The notes below the pieces were generated by a model. That model did not search any database. It saw nothing but the letters and a program-made list of their open reading frames with translations, and had not been told where the DNA came from. The position numbers and the translations under genes were made by a program. Positions 52,994 to 62,452 of a DNA stretch of 64,000 nucleotides are shown here, piece by piece. How positions within the stretch are numbered: the stretch's first letter is position 1; the number at the start of each line of letters is the position of its first letter. The stretch comes from Streptomyces sp. M41(2017) (GTDB lineage: Bacteria > Actinomycetota > Actinomycetes > Streptomycetales > Streptomycetaceae). Where the stretch lies: contig NZ_MWFK01000001.1 in NCBI RefSeq assembly GCF_002078175.1, positions 5,084,001-5,148,000 of the forward strand, given 5' to 3'.

Positions 52994-54310
52994 TCACGCG
53001 CCCGGCGCCACCGCCTCGACCGCCGGAGTGCGCAGCGCCGCCCGTGCCGTCAGCAGGCCGGTCCCCAGCGTCACCGCCGTCGCGACCGCGACGACGGCGA
53101 GCCAGATGCCCGGACCCCGGCCCGGCCACGCGGCGTCCGTGCGGACCAGCGTGAACGGGACGATCCCGGCGAGCGCCGCACCGGTGCCGAGCAGGACGCC
53201 CGTCACCGTGAGGATCACGCCCTCCGTGCCGACCGTGCCGAGCACCTGGCCCGGGGTCGCGCCGGCCAGCCGCTGACCGCCGAACTCCCTGCTCCGGTAC
53301 GTCGTCGCCGCGTACAGGGAGTTCACGAGCATGACGCAGGAGAACACCACGATGATGCCGACGACGACCAGGTTCAGGGTCTCCAGGTTCTTCGAGTCGA
53401 CGGACTTCACCAGCCCCGAGGCATCGATCGCGTCGTTCTCGACGGCCTGCATGTACAGCGTCGCCGTCGCCATGCAGGTGAACAGGATCAGCGGCATCAG
53501 GACACCGGACAGCTCGTCCGCGCGGCGCCGCAGATTGCGTACCGCGAGATAGCCGCTCGGACCCGACAGGGGCAGCCGGTCGAGCAGCGCCGTCAGGAGC
53601 CGCGGCGAGAGCGACGCGCAGCCCATCGACAGCAGGATCGCTCCGTAGGCCGGCGGTGCCATCAGCGCCGCGTCGTCCGCCGAGAAGGCGAACGTCGAAC
53701 ACACGGCGGCGGCACCGACGGCCGTCGCCGCGTACGCCAGAACCTTCCGTGTCCGGCCGACCGGCCGCTGTCCGCGGGTCGCGCGCCGCACCGCGAGGAA
53801 CGCGGCGCCCGCCGACGCGAGCAGCGTGATGCCGAGGCCCGACATGAGGGCGACGGGACCGAAGACGTAGTCCACGGACCGCCGCACCTGGCCGCTGTCC
53901 TCGAACACGCCCAGCAGGGCCCGCCCGCCGAGCATCGCCGGTCCGACGGCCAGCAGTACCCCCACCAGTGCGACCGCCACCGCCTCACCGACCACCATCC
54001 GCCGGATCTGCCCCGGGGTGGCGCCCGAGCGGCGCAACAGCTCGGTCTCGGCGCCGCGTTGCCGCACGTTCACCGTGAGCGTCGAGGCGACCGCGAAGAA
54101 CACCAGCAGGGTGCCGTACCCGCCGACCACGCTCGCCGCGGTGGACAGCGACTCGGCGCTCACCGGGTCCACGCCGGGCTGCCCGGCCGTGTCGTGCAGC
54201 GAGTCGAAGGTCATGACGACCACGGCACCCAGGAACGCCGACAGCAGGGTCGCGGTGAAGCGGCCGGGACGCTTGCGGAGGGAGCGCAGGGCAAGGGAGA
54301 GGGTGACCAT
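52994..54310 (-). CDS. FtsX-like ABC transporter permease
   Basis: 438 aa. Two MacB/FtsX-type permease domains in one chain, with about 8 TM helices: N-terminal anchor (15-35), then the GGYGTLLVFFAVASTLTVNVR and RRMVVGEAVAVALVGVLLAV helices, and a repeat in the second half (VFSCVMLVNSLYAATTYR, VLLGTGAALAGIVPF). Works with the ATPase gene 3 bp upstream in the same operon. Such pairs export lipids or peptides, or confer antibiotic resistance. The substrate is unknown. Confidence 0.88.
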   Translation of the reverse strand: MVTLSLALRSLRKRPGRFTATLLSAFLGAVVVMTFDSLHDTAGQPGVDPVSAESLSTAASVVGGYGTLLVFFAVASTLTVNVRQRGAETELLRRSGATPGQIRRMVVGEAVAVALVGVLLAVGPAMLGGRALLGVFEDSGQVRRSVDYVFGPVALMSGLGITLLASAGAAFLAVRRATRGQRPVGRTRKVLAYAATAVGAAAVCSTFAFSADDAALMAPPAYGAILLSMGCASLSPRLLTALLDRLPLSGPSGYLAVRNLRRRADELSGVLMPLILFTCMATATLYMQAVENDAIDASGLVKSVDSKNLETLNLVVVGIIVVFSCVMLVNSLYAATTYRSREFGGQRLAGATPGQVLGTVGTEGVILTVTGVLLGTGAALAGIVPFTLVRTDAAWPGRGPGIWLAVVAVATAVTLGTGLLTARAALRTPAVEAVAPGA

Positions 54311-54313
54311 GAC

Positions 54314-55102
54314 TCACGCTCCCAGCGGTGCGTCGTCGCCGAGGTGCGCCAGACGTTCGGCGACCGCGTCCACGGTCGGCGCCCGCAGTTCGCCCGCGAG
54401 CCGTCCGTCCGCCAGGAACACGACCGCGTCCGCGTGGGACGCCGCGAGCGGATCGTGCGTCACCATCACCACCGTGGTGCCGTGTTCGGTCACCGCTCGG
54501 CGCAGCAGCGCCAGCACCTCCCGGGCGCTGCGGGTGTCCAGGGCGCCGGTCGGCTCGTCCGCGAAGATCACCCGCGGCTGGGTGATCAGCGCCCGGGCGA
54601 TCGCCGCCCGCTGCCGCTGCCCGCCCGAGAGCTGCTCGGGCAGATGCCCCAGCCGGTCGCCCAGACCGAGCGACGTGAGGACCTGCCGGGCCCGGGCCCT
54701 GTCCACGCGACGCCGGGCCAGCCGGAGCGGCAGCACCGTGTTCTGCGCGACCGTCAGCGTCGGCAGCAGGTTGTACTGCTGGAACACGAAGCCGATCCGC
54801 TCCCGCCGGAACCGGGTCCGCTCCGCCTCACCGCCGCTCGTCATCTCCGTGCCGTCGACCATCACGATGCCGCTGTCGGGCCGGTCGAGACCGGCGGCGC
54901 ACTGCAGCAACGTGGACTTCCCCGACCCCGACGGGCCCATGACCGCGGTGAACGTACCCCGCGCCAGACCGAGCGTCACCCCGTCGAGCGCCGTCACGGC
55001 GCTCTCCGCCTCCCCGTACGTCCTCGTGACCTTGACCAGCCGCAGAGCCTCCGGGGCAGGGCCCGTGTCCTGGGTGCGGCGCGCTGAGCGGAACATCGTC
55101 AT
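54314..55102 (-). CDS. ABC transporter ATP-binding protein (MacB/LolD type)
   Basis: 262 aa. Walker A GPSGSGKST, Q-loop in FRRERIGFVFQQYNLLP, signature LSGGQRQRAAIARAL, Walker B VIFADEP, D-loop GALDTRS, H-loop MVTHDP. It drives the FtsX-type permease encoded next. ATG 55102, with the next gene upstream divergent by 180 bp. Confidence 0.92.
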   Translation of the reverse strand: MTMFRSARRTQDTGPAPEALRLVKVTRTYGEAESAVTALDGVTLGLARGTFTAVMGPSGSGKSTLLQCAAGLDRPDSGIVMVDGTEMTSGGEAERTRFRRERIGFVFQQYNLLPTLTVAQNTVLPLRLARRRVDRARARQVLTSLGLGDRLGHLPEQLSGGQRQRAAIARALITQPRVIFADEPTGALDTRSAREVLALLRRAVTEHGTTVVMVTHDPLAASHADAVVFLADGRLAGELRAPTVDAVAERLAHLGDDAPLGA

Positions 55103-55282
55103 CGCCCTCCGTCCGGCACGTCCTGTGCCTCGTCCACGACGCTACGGAGACGGCGTCGCGACCACACGGGGCGCAGAACCCGTATCGCGCGGTGTACTCA
55201 GCGCCACCCCCGCGCACCGGGCCACCCCCGTACGGGCCACCACAACGCGCGCACCCTGCCGACCACCCGGTGCAATGGACGC

Positions 55283-55963
55283 GTGACCGCGCCCCCGGAC
55301 GACTGCCTCGCGCGCAACGAGTGGATCTGCGGCGAGTACCTGAGCACGCGTCGCCACATCCTCGTCGACGCGACGGTCCAGCACCTCCAGCTCACGGCGG
55401 TCGCCGTCGCGATCGCCCTCGTCCTCGCCGTGCCGCTCGCCGTCCTCGCCCGGCGCTGGCGCTGGGCGGCCGGACCGGTCCTCGCGGTGACGACGATCCT
55501 CTACACGGTCCCCTCGCTCGCGATGTTCTCGCTCCTGCTGCCCGTGTACGGCCTGTCCGCCTCGCTGGTCGCCGCCGGGCTCGTCCTGTACTCGCTGACG
55601 CTCCTCGTGCGGAACATCCTCGCCGGGCTGCGCGCCGTCCCCGAGGAGACCCGGCAGGCCGCACGGGGCATGGGATACGGGCCGATCCGGCTGCTCCTCA
55701 CCGTCGAACTCCCGCTCGCCGTCCCCGCCGCGATGGCCGGCCTGCGGATCGCCACCGTGTCGGCCGTCTCGCTCGTCACCGTCGGCGCGATCGTCGGCTT
55801 CGGGGGACTCGGCAACCTCATCTACGCGGGCATGAACACCTACTTCAAGGCCCAGGTGCTCACCGCGTCCGTGCTGTGCGTCGTCATCGCCGTCGCGGCC
55901 GACCTGCTGCTGCTCGGCGTGCAGTGGCTCATCACGCCCTGGACGCGGGCGGCCCGCCGGTGA
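55283..55963 (+). CDS. Betaine/proline-type ABC permease (OpuCB/OpuCD family), first
   Basis: 226 aa with about 5-6 TM helices and the EAA-loop typical of binding-protein-dependent permeases (QAARGMGYGPIRLLLTVELPL). Most like the proline/glycine-betaine importer family. GTG 55283. Its stop overlaps the second permease start (GTGA). It imports compatible solutes in osmotic stress. Confidence 0.87.
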   Translation: MTAPPDDCLARNEWICGEYLSTRRHILVDATVQHLQLTAVAVAIALVLAVPLAVLARRWRWAAGPVLAVTTILYTVPSLAMFSLLLPVYGLSASLVAAGLVLYSLTLLVRNILAGLRAVPEETRQAARGMGYGPIRLLLTVELPLAVPAAMAGLRIATVSAVSLVTVGAIVGFGGLGNLIYAGMNTYFKAQVLTASVLCVVIAVAADLLLLGVQWLITPWTRAARR

Positions 55964-56631
55964 ACACACTGACCGGGGCCTGGGACTGGCTCACCGACCC
56001 CGCCCACTGGTCGGGCGACGACGGCGTCTGGCACCGCCTCGCCCAGCATCTCGTCCTCACGGTCGTCTGCCTGGTCATCAGCTGTCTGATCGCGCTGCCC
56101 GTCGCCCTCGTCCTCGGCCATCTCGGCAAGGGCGGCGCGCTCGCCGTGAACATCTCCAACGTGGGCCGCGCGATCCCCACGTTCGCGGTGCTGGTGATCC
56201 TGCTGCTCACGCCGATCGGCCGGTGGGGCGAGGGCCCCACCGTCGTCGCGCTGGTCCTCTTCGCCGTACCGCCGCTGCTCACCAACGCCTACGTCGGGAT
56301 GCGCGAGGTCGACCGTGACGTCGTACGGGCGGCGCGCGGGATGGGCATGACCGGACGCCAGATGCTCTTCGGCGTGGAAGTGCCGCTCGCCCTCCCGATG
56401 ATCATGAACGGGGTGCGGATCGCCGCCGTCCAGCTCGTCGCGACCGCCACCATCGCGGCCCTCGCGGGCGGCGGCGGCCTCGGCCGGATCATCACCGCGG
56501 GGTTCAACCTGGCGAGCACCCCGCAGGTCGTCGCGGGAGCCGTCCTGGTGGCCGTGTTCGCCCTGATCGTCGAAGCCGTCTTCGAGATCGCGGAGCGGCT
56601 GTCCCCGCGGTGGGCGCGGGGCACCCGGTGA
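55960..56631 (+). CDS. Betaine/proline-type ABC permease, second
   Basis: 223 aa, about 5 TM helices, EAA loop RAARGMGMTGRQMLFGVEVPLA. The paralog of the preceding permease, needed for the heterodimeric pore. GTG 55960 is fixed by the GTGA overlap, and its own stop overlaps the binding-protein start in the same way. Confidence 0.88.
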   Translation: MNTLTGAWDWLTDPAHWSGDDGVWHRLAQHLVLTVVCLVISCLIALPVALVLGHLGKGGALAVNISNVGRAIPTFAVLVILLLTPIGRWGEGPTVVALVLFAVPPLLTNAYVGMREVDRDVVRAARGMGMTGRQMLFGVEVPLALPMIMNGVRIAAVQLVATATIAALAGGGGLGRIITAGFNLASTPQVVAGAVLVAVFALIVEAVFEIAERLSPRWARGTR

Positions 56632-57581
56632 GGCGCGGCGCCGCCACCCTCGCGGTGCCGGCCCTGGCGATCGCGCTCCTGGCCGGGGGCTGCGGCACGG
56701 GGCCCTCGCTGGAGACGCAGGGCGACGTCACCGCCCCGCCGGGCGACAGCAAGAACCTGACCGTGGGCTCGGCCGGTTTCACCGAGAGCGACCTGCTCGC
56801 CCAGATGTACTCCCTGCTGCTCGAGCAGGCCGGCTACAAGACGTCGATGCTCACCGTCGCCAACCGCGAACTGTACGAACCCGCGCTCGAATCGGGCCAG
56901 ATCGACGTGGTCGCCGAGTACGCCGCCACCTTCGCCGACTGGCTGAACGCGAAGACCAACGGAGCCGACGCGCCGCCGGTCGGCTCACCCGACCTCGACG
57001 CCACCATGACCGCCCTGCGCAAGCTCGCGACACCCCGCGGCCTCACCGTCCTCGACCCGGGCAGGGCGGTCGACCAGAACGCCTTCGCGGTGACCAAGGA
57101 GTACGCCCGCGAGCACCACCTCAAGACCCTCAGCGATCTCGGCAGATCCGGTCTGAAGGTCCGCCTCGCCGCGGGCGACGAATGCGTCGAGCGGCCGTAC
57201 TGCGAACCCGGTCTGAGGAAGACGTACGGGATCGACATCACCGGCGTCGACCCGAAGGGCGTCGGCACCACCCAGGCCAAGAAGGCCGTGCAGAACGGCC
57301 AGGACCAGATGGTGCTGACCACCACCACCGACGCCACCCTGGACGAGTTCGGCCTGGTTCTGCTCGCCGACGACAAGCACCTCCAGAACGCCGACTACCT
57401 CGTCCCCGTCGTCAACCGCGCCCGCGCCGGCGGCGAGGGACCCGCCAAGGCGCTCGACCGGCTCAACCAGGTCCTCACCACCGCCGACCTGGCCACCATG
57501 AACGAGCAGGTGGACAGCTGGCGCCGCCTCCCGGAGGACGTGGCCCGCACCTATCTGAAGGACAAGGGCCTGCTGAAGTGA
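56628..57581 (+). CDS. Betaine/proline-type ABC substrate-binding lipoprotein
   Basis: 317 aa. Lipobox ALLAGGCG, Cys near residue 22. OpuAC-like fold with VGSAGFTESDLLAQMYSLLL, then LYEPALESGQIDVVAEYAA and the late VVNRARAGGEGPAKAL. It binds a quaternary amine or related compatible solute. GTG 56628 overlaps the permease stop. The ATPase gene is not next in this operon but lies convergent at 58262-59416. Confidence 0.88.
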   Translation: MRRGAATLAVPALAIALLAGGCGTGPSLETQGDVTAPPGDSKNLTVGSAGFTESDLLAQMYSLLLEQAGYKTSMLTVANRELYEPALESGQIDVVAEYAATFADWLNAKTNGADAPPVGSPDLDATMTALRKLATPRGLTVLDPGRAVDQNAFAVTKEYAREHHLKTLSDLGRSGLKVRLAAGDECVERPYCEPGLRKTYGIDITGVDPKGVGTTQAKKAVQNGQDQMVLTTTTDATLDEFGLVLLADDKHLQNADYLVPVVNRARAGGEGPAKALDRLNQVLTTADLATMNEQVDSWRRLPEDVARTYLKDKGLLK

Positions 57582-57632
57582 GGGGCGGGCGTCCTCGCGG
57601 GGACTGTCAGTGGCACGCGGTAGCTTCCGGGC

Positions 57633-58250
57633 ATGGGGATCTACCTGGTCAGTATCAGCGCGGGCGAATGGTCCGGCGAGGACGACGACGAGGACGAGGA
57701 CGAGGAAGAGGAGGGGACCGGATACGGGCCGCGTGCCGCCGCGTTGAACGACGCCTTGCGCGCCCGTGGCCTGCCGCCGTTCACCTCCCTGCCCGAAGAG
57801 GCGCCCTTCGTCCGGGGTTCCGGGCTCGCCTTCGAGGAGAAGCTCGTCCCGCCGATGGACGGCTTCGTCGCGCTGTGCGAGGCCCACTTGTCCCCGGCGG
57901 AGACCGAGGTGCTCTGCGGCTGGACGCTGCTGGTGCCGATATCGCTCGACGAGGAGATCTCGCTGCCGGTCGCCTCCGCCTACACGGACGAGACGATGGT
58001 CGCCGGCGCACCCCAGGTGCTGGCGCTCGCGGAGCGTCTCGCCGAGGCGGTCGGGCTGCCGTCCGCCGTCCCCGCGACGTCCGACAACCTGGAATTGACG
58101 ACGTGGTTCCGGGACGGGGCGGCGAAGGACCTGGCGGCCACCCGCCCGGGGCCCTGGGCCGACGACCTGGACACGGCCTTCTACGTCGCGCTGTACCTGC
58201 GCGCGGCCCAGTTCGTGCTGCGCCGCGGCAGCCCGGTCGCCTATTCCTGA
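57633..58250 (+). CDS. Hypothetical cytosolic protein with acidic stretch
   Basis: 205 aa, not recognised. The N-terminus MGIYLVSISAGEWSG leads into an acidic run of Asp/Glu (about 17-27), then a fairly even mixed sequence with Pro-rich and hydrophobic segments (LLVPISLDEEISLPV). No signal, TM or known motif. It lies between the betaine binding-protein gene and the convergent ATPase gene, 51 bp after the former. Confidence 0.65.
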   Translation: MGIYLVSISAGEWSGEDDDEDEDEEEEGTGYGPRAAALNDALRARGLPPFTSLPEEAPFVRGSGLAFEEKLVPPMDGFVALCEAHLSPAETEVLCGWTLLVPISLDEEISLPVASAYTDETMVAGAPQVLALAERLAEAVGLPSAVPATSDNLELTTWFRDGAAKDLAATRPGPWADDLDTAFYVALYLRAAQFVLRRGSPVAYS

Positions 58251-58261
58251 CGATCCCTCCC

Positions 58262-59416
58262 TCAGGCGTCCGCCACCGAGTCGAAGTCGACCTGGCCGCG
58301 CGGGACCCCCCGGGCGTCGGCGTCGACCGAGCGGCGCAGGGCCTCGTGGAGTTTGGCGGGGGTGAGGACGCCGAGGAAGCGGGCGCCGTCGAGGACGGCG
58401 ACCCAGCCGGCGTCGTGCTGCAGCATCACACCGAACGCCTGCTTCAGCGGGGCTCCCACCGGGACCCAGGAGTTCATCCGGTGGGCGTACGCACCGACCA
58501 GGCCGCCCGCGCCGAGTTCGTCGACGCCGACCCAGCCGTGCAGGTCGCCGTCCGTGTCGAGGACCACGGCCCAGCGGGAGCCGTCCCCGCGCAGCCGCGC
58601 CGCGGCCCCGGCGGCACTCTCGTCGAGCCGTGCGACCGGCGGCTGTTCCAGGTCGTCGGCCTCGATCTCGGTGACCGACAGCCGCTTCAGCCCGCGGTCG
58701 GCGCCGACGAACTCGGCGACGTACGGCGTGGCAGGGGTTCCCAGGACCGCTCCCGGGGTGTCGAACTGCTCGATGCGCCCCTGCCCGTACACCGCGATCC
58801 GGTCGCCGAGGCGGACGGCCTCCTCGATGTCGTGGGTGACCAGCAGCACCGTCTTGCGGACGGATCGCTGCATGCTCAGGAACTCGTCCTGCAACTGCTC
58901 CCGCACCACCGGGTCCACGGCGCCGAACGGCTCGTCCATCAGCAGTACCGGCGGATCGGCGGCCAGCGCCCGCGCCACCCCGACCCGCTGGCGCTGACCA
59001 CCCGACAACTGCTCGGGGTAGCGCGACCCGTAGGTGGCGGGGTCGAGGCCGACCAGGTCGAGGAGTTCGGCTGCTCGTGCGCGGGCCTTGGCCTTCTTCC
59101 AGCCGACCAGGGTCGGCACGGTCGCCGTGTTGTCCAGGATCGTCCGGTGCGGGAACAGGCCGACCTGCTGGATGACGTACCCGATCCGGGGCCGCAGCCG
59201 CACGGGGTCGACCTCGGCGATGTCCTCGCCGTTCACGAGGATCCGGCCCGACGTCGGCTCGATCAGCCGGTTCACCATCATCATGGTCGTCGTCTTGCCG
59301 CAGCCCGACGGGCCGACGAGCGTGACGAGTTCACCCTCGTCCACCTCGAAGGAGAGGTCGTCCACGGCCTTCGTACCGTCCGGGTAGACCTTGCTGACCT
59401 GCTCGAACCGGATCAT
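58262..59416 (-). CDS. Betaine/proline-type ABC ATPase with CBS domains
   Basis: 384 aa. ATPase core 1-~240: Walker A GPSGCGKTT, signature LSGGQRQRVGVARAL, Walker B VLLMDEP, H-loop VTHD. The C-terminal ~130 residues hold a degenerate CBS-type pair (LDESAAGAAARL, then VLDGARFLGVLTPAKL), which in OpuA/OpuC sense ionic strength. It should power the importer whose permeases and binding protein are encoded at 55283-57581, but it is on the opposite strand. Confidence 0.9.
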   Translation of the reverse strand: MIRFEQVSKVYPDGTKAVDDLSFEVDEGELVTLVGPSGCGKTTTMMMVNRLIEPTSGRILVNGEDIAEVDPVRLRPRIGYVIQQVGLFPHRTILDNTATVPTLVGWKKAKARARAAELLDLVGLDPATYGSRYPEQLSGGQRQRVGVARALAADPPVLLMDEPFGAVDPVVREQLQDEFLSMQRSVRKTVLLVTHDIEEAVRLGDRIAVYGQGRIEQFDTPGAVLGTPATPYVAEFVGADRGLKRLSVTEIEADDLEQPPVARLDESAAGAAARLRGDGSRWAVVLDTDGDLHGWVGVDELGAGGLVGAYAHRMNSWVPVGAPLKQAFGVMLQHDAGWVAVLDGARFLGVLTPAKLHEALRRSVDADARGVPRGQVDFDSVADA

Positions 59417-59465
59417 GTCCTCACGCTAACCGCGCGACGTGCTCCCCGCTCGACGGCGGGACGCC

Positions 59466-60116
59466 CTAGGAAGCGTCGTCGACCAGCACCACCTCCAGGG
59501 TGCGCGGGCCGTGCACCCCCTCCACCCGGTCCAGTTCGATGTCGCTGGTCGCGGAGGGGCCGGAGATCCAGGTCAGCGGGCGTGCCGGGTCCAGACGTTC
59601 CAGGGCCTGCGGCACGGAGGAGACGACCTGACCGGGGACCCGGACGACACAGATGTGGTGGTCCGGCACGAGGGTGATGCGGCGCCGGCCCTGGTCGGGG
59701 GAGGCGTCCAGGACGATGGTGCCGGTCTCGGCGACGGCCACCGCGCATGCGGTGACCACGCTGTCGACCGCGTCCAGCTCGTGGGCCGTGCCCGTGGCGC
59801 GGTCCGCGACGAGCGTCACCGCGCTCTCCGCGAGCCAGGCCCCGTCGAGGCCCTCCGGTACGACGACCGTGCCGGAACCCCGGGCGGCCAGCAGACCGGC
59901 GATGGTCGCCGGCAGCGCGTCGGCCGCGCAGCGGTGCACGACCGCCCGGTAGTCCGCCAGGTTCTCCGCGAGCAACGCGACCGTCCGGTCTGTGGACCGT
60001 TCTCCGTGCTCGCGCAGATAACTCCGGTCCACGGCCCGCTCGTACGGGGTGTCGTCGTCGCGGATGTCGGCGGTCGCCCGCCGCACCCGGCCGAGGATGA
60101 GATCCCTGCTGCTCAC
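59466..60116 (-). CDS. lutC: Lactate utilization protein C
   Basis: 216 aa, LutC/YkgG domain with VAETGTIVLDASPDQGRRRI and DHHICVVRVPGQVVSSVPQAL. Part of the L-lactate oxidase complex LutABC. GTG 60116 overlaps the lutB stop (GTGA). It is last in the coupled lutA-lutB-lutC order. Confidence 0.93.
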   Translation of the reverse strand: MSSRDLILGRVRRATADIRDDDTPYERAVDRSYLREHGERSTDRTVALLAENLADYRAVVHRCAADALPATIAGLLAARGSGTVVVPEGLDGAWLAESAVTLVADRATGTAHELDAVDSVVTACAVAVAETGTIVLDASPDQGRRRITLVPDHHICVVRVPGQVVSSVPQALERLDPARPLTWISGPSATSDIELDRVEGVHGPRTLEVVLVDDAS

Positions 60117-61606
60117 TTCGTCACGTCCTTTCCGCCCCGCGTCCGCTGCCACCAGTCGCGGAACGACTCCGCCGGTACCTCCGGCAGATCGCGGGTGGCG
60201 CTCCATGCCCGGCCCGGCCCCGGCAGGGTGCGCGGGTGGAAGCGCCGGGTCCGCGACGCCAGCCGCTGGCCGCCGCGCAGCGCGCCGGGATGGCTGAAGG
60301 CCCACCGTGCCGCTCGCATCGCCGCCCGCTCCGCCGCGTGCCCCTTGGCGGGCTTGAGGAGGACCCGGTTCCCGTCGCGTGTGGCGGGTCCTCCCTCGGC
60401 GATCCGCTCGCGCAGATGCACGAGGACCTCCGGGATGTCGATGGCGACGGGGCACACCTCGTAGCAGGCGCCGCACAGTGATGAGGCGTACGGCAGGGAG
60501 GCGTCGATCTCACTGCCGGTGCCCCGCAGCTGCGGGCTCAGGATGGCGCCGATCGGCCCCGGGTAGACCGAGCCGTAGGCGTGTCCGCCCGCCCGCTCGT
60601 ACACCGGGCAGACGTTGAGGCAGGCCGAACAGCGGATGCAGCGCAGGGCCTGGCGGCCGACCTCGTCGGCGAGCGTGTCGGTACGGCCGTTGTCCAGCAG
60701 CACCAGATGGAAGGTCCCCGGCCCGTCGCCCTCCCCAGCGCGACCGTCCTTGGTTCCCGTCCACATCGACGTGTACGGGTTCATGCGCTCGGCCGTGGAG
60801 GAGCGCGGGAGGGTCTGCAGGAACACCTCCAGGTCCCGCCAGCTCGGCACGATCTTCTCGATGCCGACCACCGAGATCAGGGTCTCGGGGAGCGTCAGAC
60901 ACATTCGCCCGTTGCCCTCGGACTCCACGACGACGAGCGTGCCGGTCTCGGCGACCATGAAGTTGGCGCCGGAGATGCCGACCTTGGCGCGCAGGAACTT
61001 CTCGCGCAGGTGCAGACGTGCGGCCTCCGCCAGTTCGGCGGGCGTGTCGGTGAGTCCCTCGGGCGCGGGCCGGCCCCACTCGCCCATCTCGCGGGCGAAG
61101 ATGTCGCGGATCTCGCCGCGGTTGCGGTGGATCGCGGGGACGAGGATGTGCGACGGCCGGTCCTTGCCCAACTGCACGATCAGCTCGGCGAGATCGGTCT
61201 CGTAGGCGTGGATGCCCGCGGCCTCCAGCGCCTCGTTCAGCCCGATCTCCTGGGTGGCCATCGACTTGACCTTGACGACCTCGGTCTCGCCGGTCATCCT
61301 CACCAGCGCGGTGACGATCCGGTTGGCCTCGTCGGCGTCGGCGGCCCAGTGCACGACGCCGCCCGCCGCGGTGACCGCCTCCTCCAACTGGACGAGATAG
61401 CGGTCGAGATGCCGGAGCGTGTGGTCCTTGATCTGCTTCCCTGCCTCGCGCAGCGCCGCCCAGTCGGAGACCTCCGCGACGGCCTTCTCGCGCTTGGCGC
61501 GGATGGTGTGGGTGGCGTGGCGCAGATTGTCCCGCAGGGTGCTGTCGTGGACGGCCTCGTGCGCGGCCGCGGGAAAGGCCGGCATTCCGACGAACGTTCC
61601 GCTCAT
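60113..61606 (-). CDS. lutB: Lactate utilization protein B (iron-sulfur)
   Basis: 497 aa. N-terminal LUD domain (VKSMATQEIGLNEALEAAGI, GISGANFMVAETGTLVVVES) and C-terminal [4Fe-4S] motifs CIRCSACLNVCPVY and CGACYEVCPVAI. Electron-transfer subunit of L-lactate dehydrogenation. ATG 61606 overlaps the lutA stop (ATGA). Confidence 0.94.
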   Translation of the reverse strand: MSGTFVGMPAFPAAAHEAVHDSTLRDNLRHATHTIRAKREKAVAEVSDWAALREAGKQIKDHTLRHLDRYLVQLEEAVTAAGGVVHWAADADEANRIVTALVRMTGETEVVKVKSMATQEIGLNEALEAAGIHAYETDLAELIVQLGKDRPSHILVPAIHRNRGEIRDIFAREMGEWGRPAPEGLTDTPAELAEAARLHLREKFLRAKVGISGANFMVAETGTLVVVESEGNGRMCLTLPETLISVVGIEKIVPSWRDLEVFLQTLPRSSTAERMNPYTSMWTGTKDGRAGEGDGPGTFHLVLLDNGRTDTLADEVGRQALRCIRCSACLNVCPVYERAGGHAYGSVYPGPIGAILSPQLRGTGSEIDASLPYASSLCGACYEVCPVAIDIPEVLVHLRERIAEGGPATRDGNRVLLKPAKGHAAERAAMRAARWAFSHPGALRGGQRLASRTRRFHPRTLPGPGRAWSATRDLPEVPAESFRDWWQRTRGGKDVTK

Positions 61607-62358
61607 GCGCTCGGCTCCTCTTCCGTGCTCGCCAGGATCTCCGCGATGTGCACGGGCCGCATGTCCGTGCTGAGGCGGCCCATCGTGCCGCCGATGTGCA
61701 TCAGACACGAGTTGTCGGCCGCGCACAGCACGTCGGCCCCGGTCGACTCGGCGTTGCGCACCTTGTCGGCACCCATCGCAGCGGACACGTCGGGGTTCTT
61801 CACGGCGAAGGTGCCGCCGAAGCCGCAGCACTCGTCCGCGCCGGGCAGCTCCCGCAGTTCGAGCCCCTTGACCGCCTGGAGCAGCCGGTGCGGCCGGTCC
61901 CCGAGGCCCAGGCTGCGCAGGCCGTGACAGGTGGGGTGATAGGTCACCGTGTGCGGGTAGTACGCGCCGACGTCCGTCACCCCGAGAACGTCGATGAGGA
62001 ACTCCGTCAGCTCGTACGTCTTCGGCACGACCGGCGCCAGTGTCCGGGCCAGGCTGTCGCCCCGCCCCTCGGCGCGCGCCCGCTCGCCCATCCGCGGATA
62101 CAGCTCCCGCACCATCGCCCCGCACGACCCCGACGGCGTCACGATCGCGTCGTACGCGCCGAAGACATCGGAGAAGTGACGGGCCAACGGCTCGGCCTCG
62201 TGGCGGTAGCCGGTGTTGTAGTGGGCCTGTCCGCAGCAGGTCTGCCCCATCGGGAAATCGACGTCGACACCCAGTCTGGTCAGCAGTTTCACCACGGCGC
62301 GGCCGGTGTCCGGATACAGCGTGTCGTTGACACAGGTCAGGAACAGGGCGACTCGCAT
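61603..62358 (-). CDS. lutA: Lactate utilization protein A (CCG domain)
   Basis: 251 aa with two cysteine-rich CCG domains: MGQTCCGQAHYN and LPGADECCGFGGTF, each paired with upstream Cys motifs. Heterodisulfide-reductase-like partner of LutB. ATG 62358. It is first in the lut unit and is separated from rhaB by a terminator. Confidence 0.94.
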   Translation of the reverse strand: MRVALFLTCVNDTLYPDTGRAVVKLLTRLGVDVDFPMGQTCCGQAHYNTGYRHEAEPLARHFSDVFGAYDAIVTPSGSCGAMVRELYPRMGERARAEGRGDSLARTLAPVVPKTYELTEFLIDVLGVTDVGAYYPHTVTYHPTCHGLRSLGLGDRPHRLLQAVKGLELRELPGADECCGFGGTFAVKNPDVSAAMGADKVRNAESTGADVLCAADNSCLMHIGGTMGRLSTDMRPVHIAEILASTEEEPSA

Positions 62359-62402
62359 CGCAGCTCCTTGGTCTCGATCATCGGATGGGTGCAGCGTACG
62401 CG

Positions 62403-62438
62403 GCGGGCACGTGGTGCGGGAGGCACCGCGCGCCCGCC
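62403..62438 (-). terminator. Terminator between rhaB and lutA
   Basis: Arms GCGGGCACGTGGTGC and GCACCGCGCGCCCGC (one G-U and one mismatch) around loop GGGAG, just after the rhaB stop. Confidence 0.7.
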
Positions 62439-62452
62439 GGACGACGGACGGG

